This document shows positions 13,293-14,350 of a DNA stretch of 14,350 nucleotides, piece by piece (positions within the stretch are counted from its first letter, which is position 1; every line of letters starts with the position of its first letter). Origin of the DNA: DATFGK01 sp046712825 (GTDB lineage Bacteria; Actinomycetota; AC-67). The notes below the pieces were generated by a model. The model had not been told where the DNA came from. It worked only from the letters and a program-made list of their open reading frames with translations, and ran no database searches. The translations under genes were made by a program, and so were the position numbers. The stretch lies in assembly GCA_046712825.1 (NCBI GenBank), contig JBKKCR010000011.1, positions 1 to 14,350 of the forward strand, read 5' to 3'.

Positions 13293-14236
13293 CAACCGGT
13301 CCTAAGTGCGAGCCATGTCAACGCCACCTTCCCCTGGGCAGCTTGAAACGCACGCACCGTCGGCAAACCTGGAGCCGGCGGAAGCGAAGCGCGATACAAG
13401 AAATAGCCCGCGAGCGCGCCGACGGCAGCCGTTATGGCTTCGACCTCCGCCGAACGTGCGACATTGAGCCGTCCCAGGAGCGCCTCTGGGTTAGGACCGC
13501 CCTGCATCGCAACGCTCGGGGCGAGAGCTACAGCGTCCAGCCATGGGGCCCCGACTCGCGCCCATGGCCAATCCACGAACCAGACGCGGTCTTCCGTCAA
13601 GAGGACGTTGTCCGCGCGCACGTCCAGGTGCAGCAACGTGTCGCCCTCAACCGCTGCCGGTGCCAGGTCCTCCAGTTTGAGGAGACCGTCAAGATGTCGT
13701 AGCGCCCACTCGTCGTCTACGACGCCAGCGTCCGCAAGTCTGTGCCAACCTCGGAACTCATCTCTGAACAAGTCCGACGCTGTTTCCAAGAGCACGGGCG
13801 TGGGAGTGAGCGACTCGGCGAGTTCATCGAGCGCCCGGAGGAGTCGATCTAGCTCGGAAGGGCGCCAAGGTAGTGCCGGTTGGCGACCGTCGACGTCCTC
13901 TAGGGCGAGCACGACCCATCCGTCAACGGCTTCCTCGAAGCTCCACAGCAGACGCGGAACTGGTGCAAAGTTCGGGAGAGCGGCCACGATCCGCGCCTCG
14001 CGACGGTGCATGTCGGGTGTCTCCGGATTCTGCTCGGCGGACACCGCCTTGATGAAAGCGCGCCGTCCGTTGGCGGTTCGAACCCGCGCGGCGAGACCCG
14101 GTGAGAATCCGCCCGGCTGGCTGCGAACATCGATGACTGCAGAACCCATCCGCTCCTCGATCGCCTTTCGGACGATCTCGGGCACGTCGTCCCAGTGGAG
14201 GCGTACACCCTCTGCCGGAGGGAAGTCAGAGGCCAT
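13286..14236 (-). CDS. Aminoglycoside phosphotransferase-family small-molecule kinase
   Basis: A 316-aa protein with the APH/choline-kinase fold. It has a glycine-containing N-lobe (QPGGFSPGLAARV at 40-52), the ATP-contacting lysine K63 in RAFIKAVS, a partner E80 in HRREARIVAAL, the hinge VVLALEDVDG at 108-117, the catalytic loop LHLDVRADNVLL at 202-213 (H203, D205, N210), and metal-binding D222 in VWFVDWPWA, where kinases have DFG. All catalytic residues are intact. Members phosphorylate antibiotics, choline, homoserine and other small molecules; the substrate cannot be read here, and it should not be called a resistance gene on this evidence. ATG 14236 is preferred over TTG 14254. It is upstream of and co-directional with vapBC, 69 bp apart. 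Codon choice appears less GC-extreme than in korAB (by eye). Confidence 0.87.
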   Translation of the reverse strand: MASDFPPAEGVRLHWDDVPEIVRKAIEERMGSAVIDVRSQPGGFSPGLAARVRTANGRRAFIKAVSAEQNPETPDMHRREARIVAALPNFAPVPRLLWSFEEAVDGWVVLALEDVDGRQPALPWRPSELDRLLRALDELAESLTPTPVLLETASDLFRDEFRGWHRLADAGVVDDEWALRHLDGLLKLEDLAPAAVEGDTLLHLDVRADNVLLTEDRVWFVDWPWARVGAPWLDAVALAPSVAMQGGPNPEALLGRLNVARSAEVEAITAAVGALAGYFLYRASLPPAPGLPTVRAFQAAQGKVALTWLALRTGWA

Positions 14237-14241
14237 GGCCG

Positions 14242-14247
14242 ATGTTA
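14242..14247 (-). promoter_or_regulatory. Possible -10 box of the kinase gene
   Basis: TAACAT on the minus strand fits TAnnnT and ends 5 nt before ATG 14236, a near-leaderless layout. No -35 is recognisable and no Shine-Dalgarno sequence is seen. Confidence 0.3.
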
Positions 14248-14302
14248 TCGGCAAGATCCTCGCGCAAGAAAGGAAGTCCTACGCGAGTTGATGGCAAAGA
14301 GA

Positions 14303-14350
14303 GGGGGGGGGGGCCCCGGGCCGCCCCCCCCCGGGGCCCCGGAGGGGTTT
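14303..14350. other. Low-complexity G/C homopolymer end, probable sequencing or assembly artefact
   Basis: Eleven G's, then alternating blocks of C and G including nine C's, and a final TTT. The blocks are mutually complementary and unlike the mixed-sequence GC-rich DNA elsewhere. The stretch begins abruptly at the window end, consistent with poly-G read tails or a collapsed contig end. It should not be annotated as genomic sequence without raw reads. Confidence 0.6.

Noticed and set aside
13286..14236. Calling the APH-fold protein an aminoglycoside resistance gene
   Set aside because: The fold covers many substrates, and nothing in the sequence or context points to aminoglycosides.
14235..14291. 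Plus-strand 18-codon frame (MADVIGKILAQERKSYAS) sharing a GGCCATGGCC palindrome with the kinase start, followed by an overlapping ATG at 14291
   Set aside because: It is short, has no clear ribosome site, and leads into the artefactual homopolymer tail; the double ATG comes from the CCATGG palindrome. Not enough to call a gene.

Overview
The window is GC-rich throughout and densely packed. Several starts look leaderless (a TAnnnT-type -10 exactly 6 nt before an ATG or GTG). Together with a fused gamma/alpha KorA, a two-gene KorAB and a VapBC of the type common in mycobacteria, this suggests an actinobacterium or a close high-GC relative, probably an uncultured lineage. The right edge is a run of G and C homopolymers that looks like an assembly end, so the window is probably the end of a draft contig. 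There is no rRNA, tRNA, CRISPR array or transposase. No gene-free stretch exceeds about 115 bp.

Layout. 1-1016 (-): N-terminal 338 residues of a B12-binding radical SAM protein, cut by the left edge. 1120-2241 (+): glycerate 2-kinase, divergent from it. 2345-2668 (+): A-type Fe-S carrier (ErpA/IscA) with its own TATAAT promoter, a 5' leader hairpin and a strong hairpin terminator. 2737-3666 (+) and 3650-4579 (-): two family-2 glycosyltransferases, both 309 aa, whose 3' ends overlap. 4621-9285 (-): a co-directional run that, with the second glycosyltransferase, reads in transcription order as cysteine desulfurase, TusA, Tat-exported purple acid phosphatase-like phosphoesterase, Sec-exported nitrilase-fold protein, glycosyltransferase. 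Two of its junctions are ATGA overlaps. 9371-9574 (+): a 67-aa zinc-finger protein divergent from the desulfurase. 9673-12587 (+): korA and korB, a 2-oxoacid:ferredoxin oxidoreductase. 12591-13216 (-): vapB and vapC, the toxin with a CTG in the start position. 13286-14236 (-): a complete aminoglycoside-phosphotransferase-fold kinase.

How they fit together. Sulfur mobilisation (desulfurase, TusA) and Fe-S delivery (A-type carrier) lie near consumers of Fe-S clusters (KorAB and a radical SAM enzyme). KorAB and glycerate kinase are central-carbon enzymes. The paired secreted hydrolases and the two glycosyltransferases suggest envelope or extracellular work. vapBC and the orphan kinase at the right end look like accessory cargo.

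I did not find a clearly new multi-gene system. The best candidates for something undescribed are the secreted nitrilase-fold protein with an apparent Cys-to-Ser change at the nucleophile, translationally coupled to a Tat phosphoesterase, and the vapC that seems to start at CTG.
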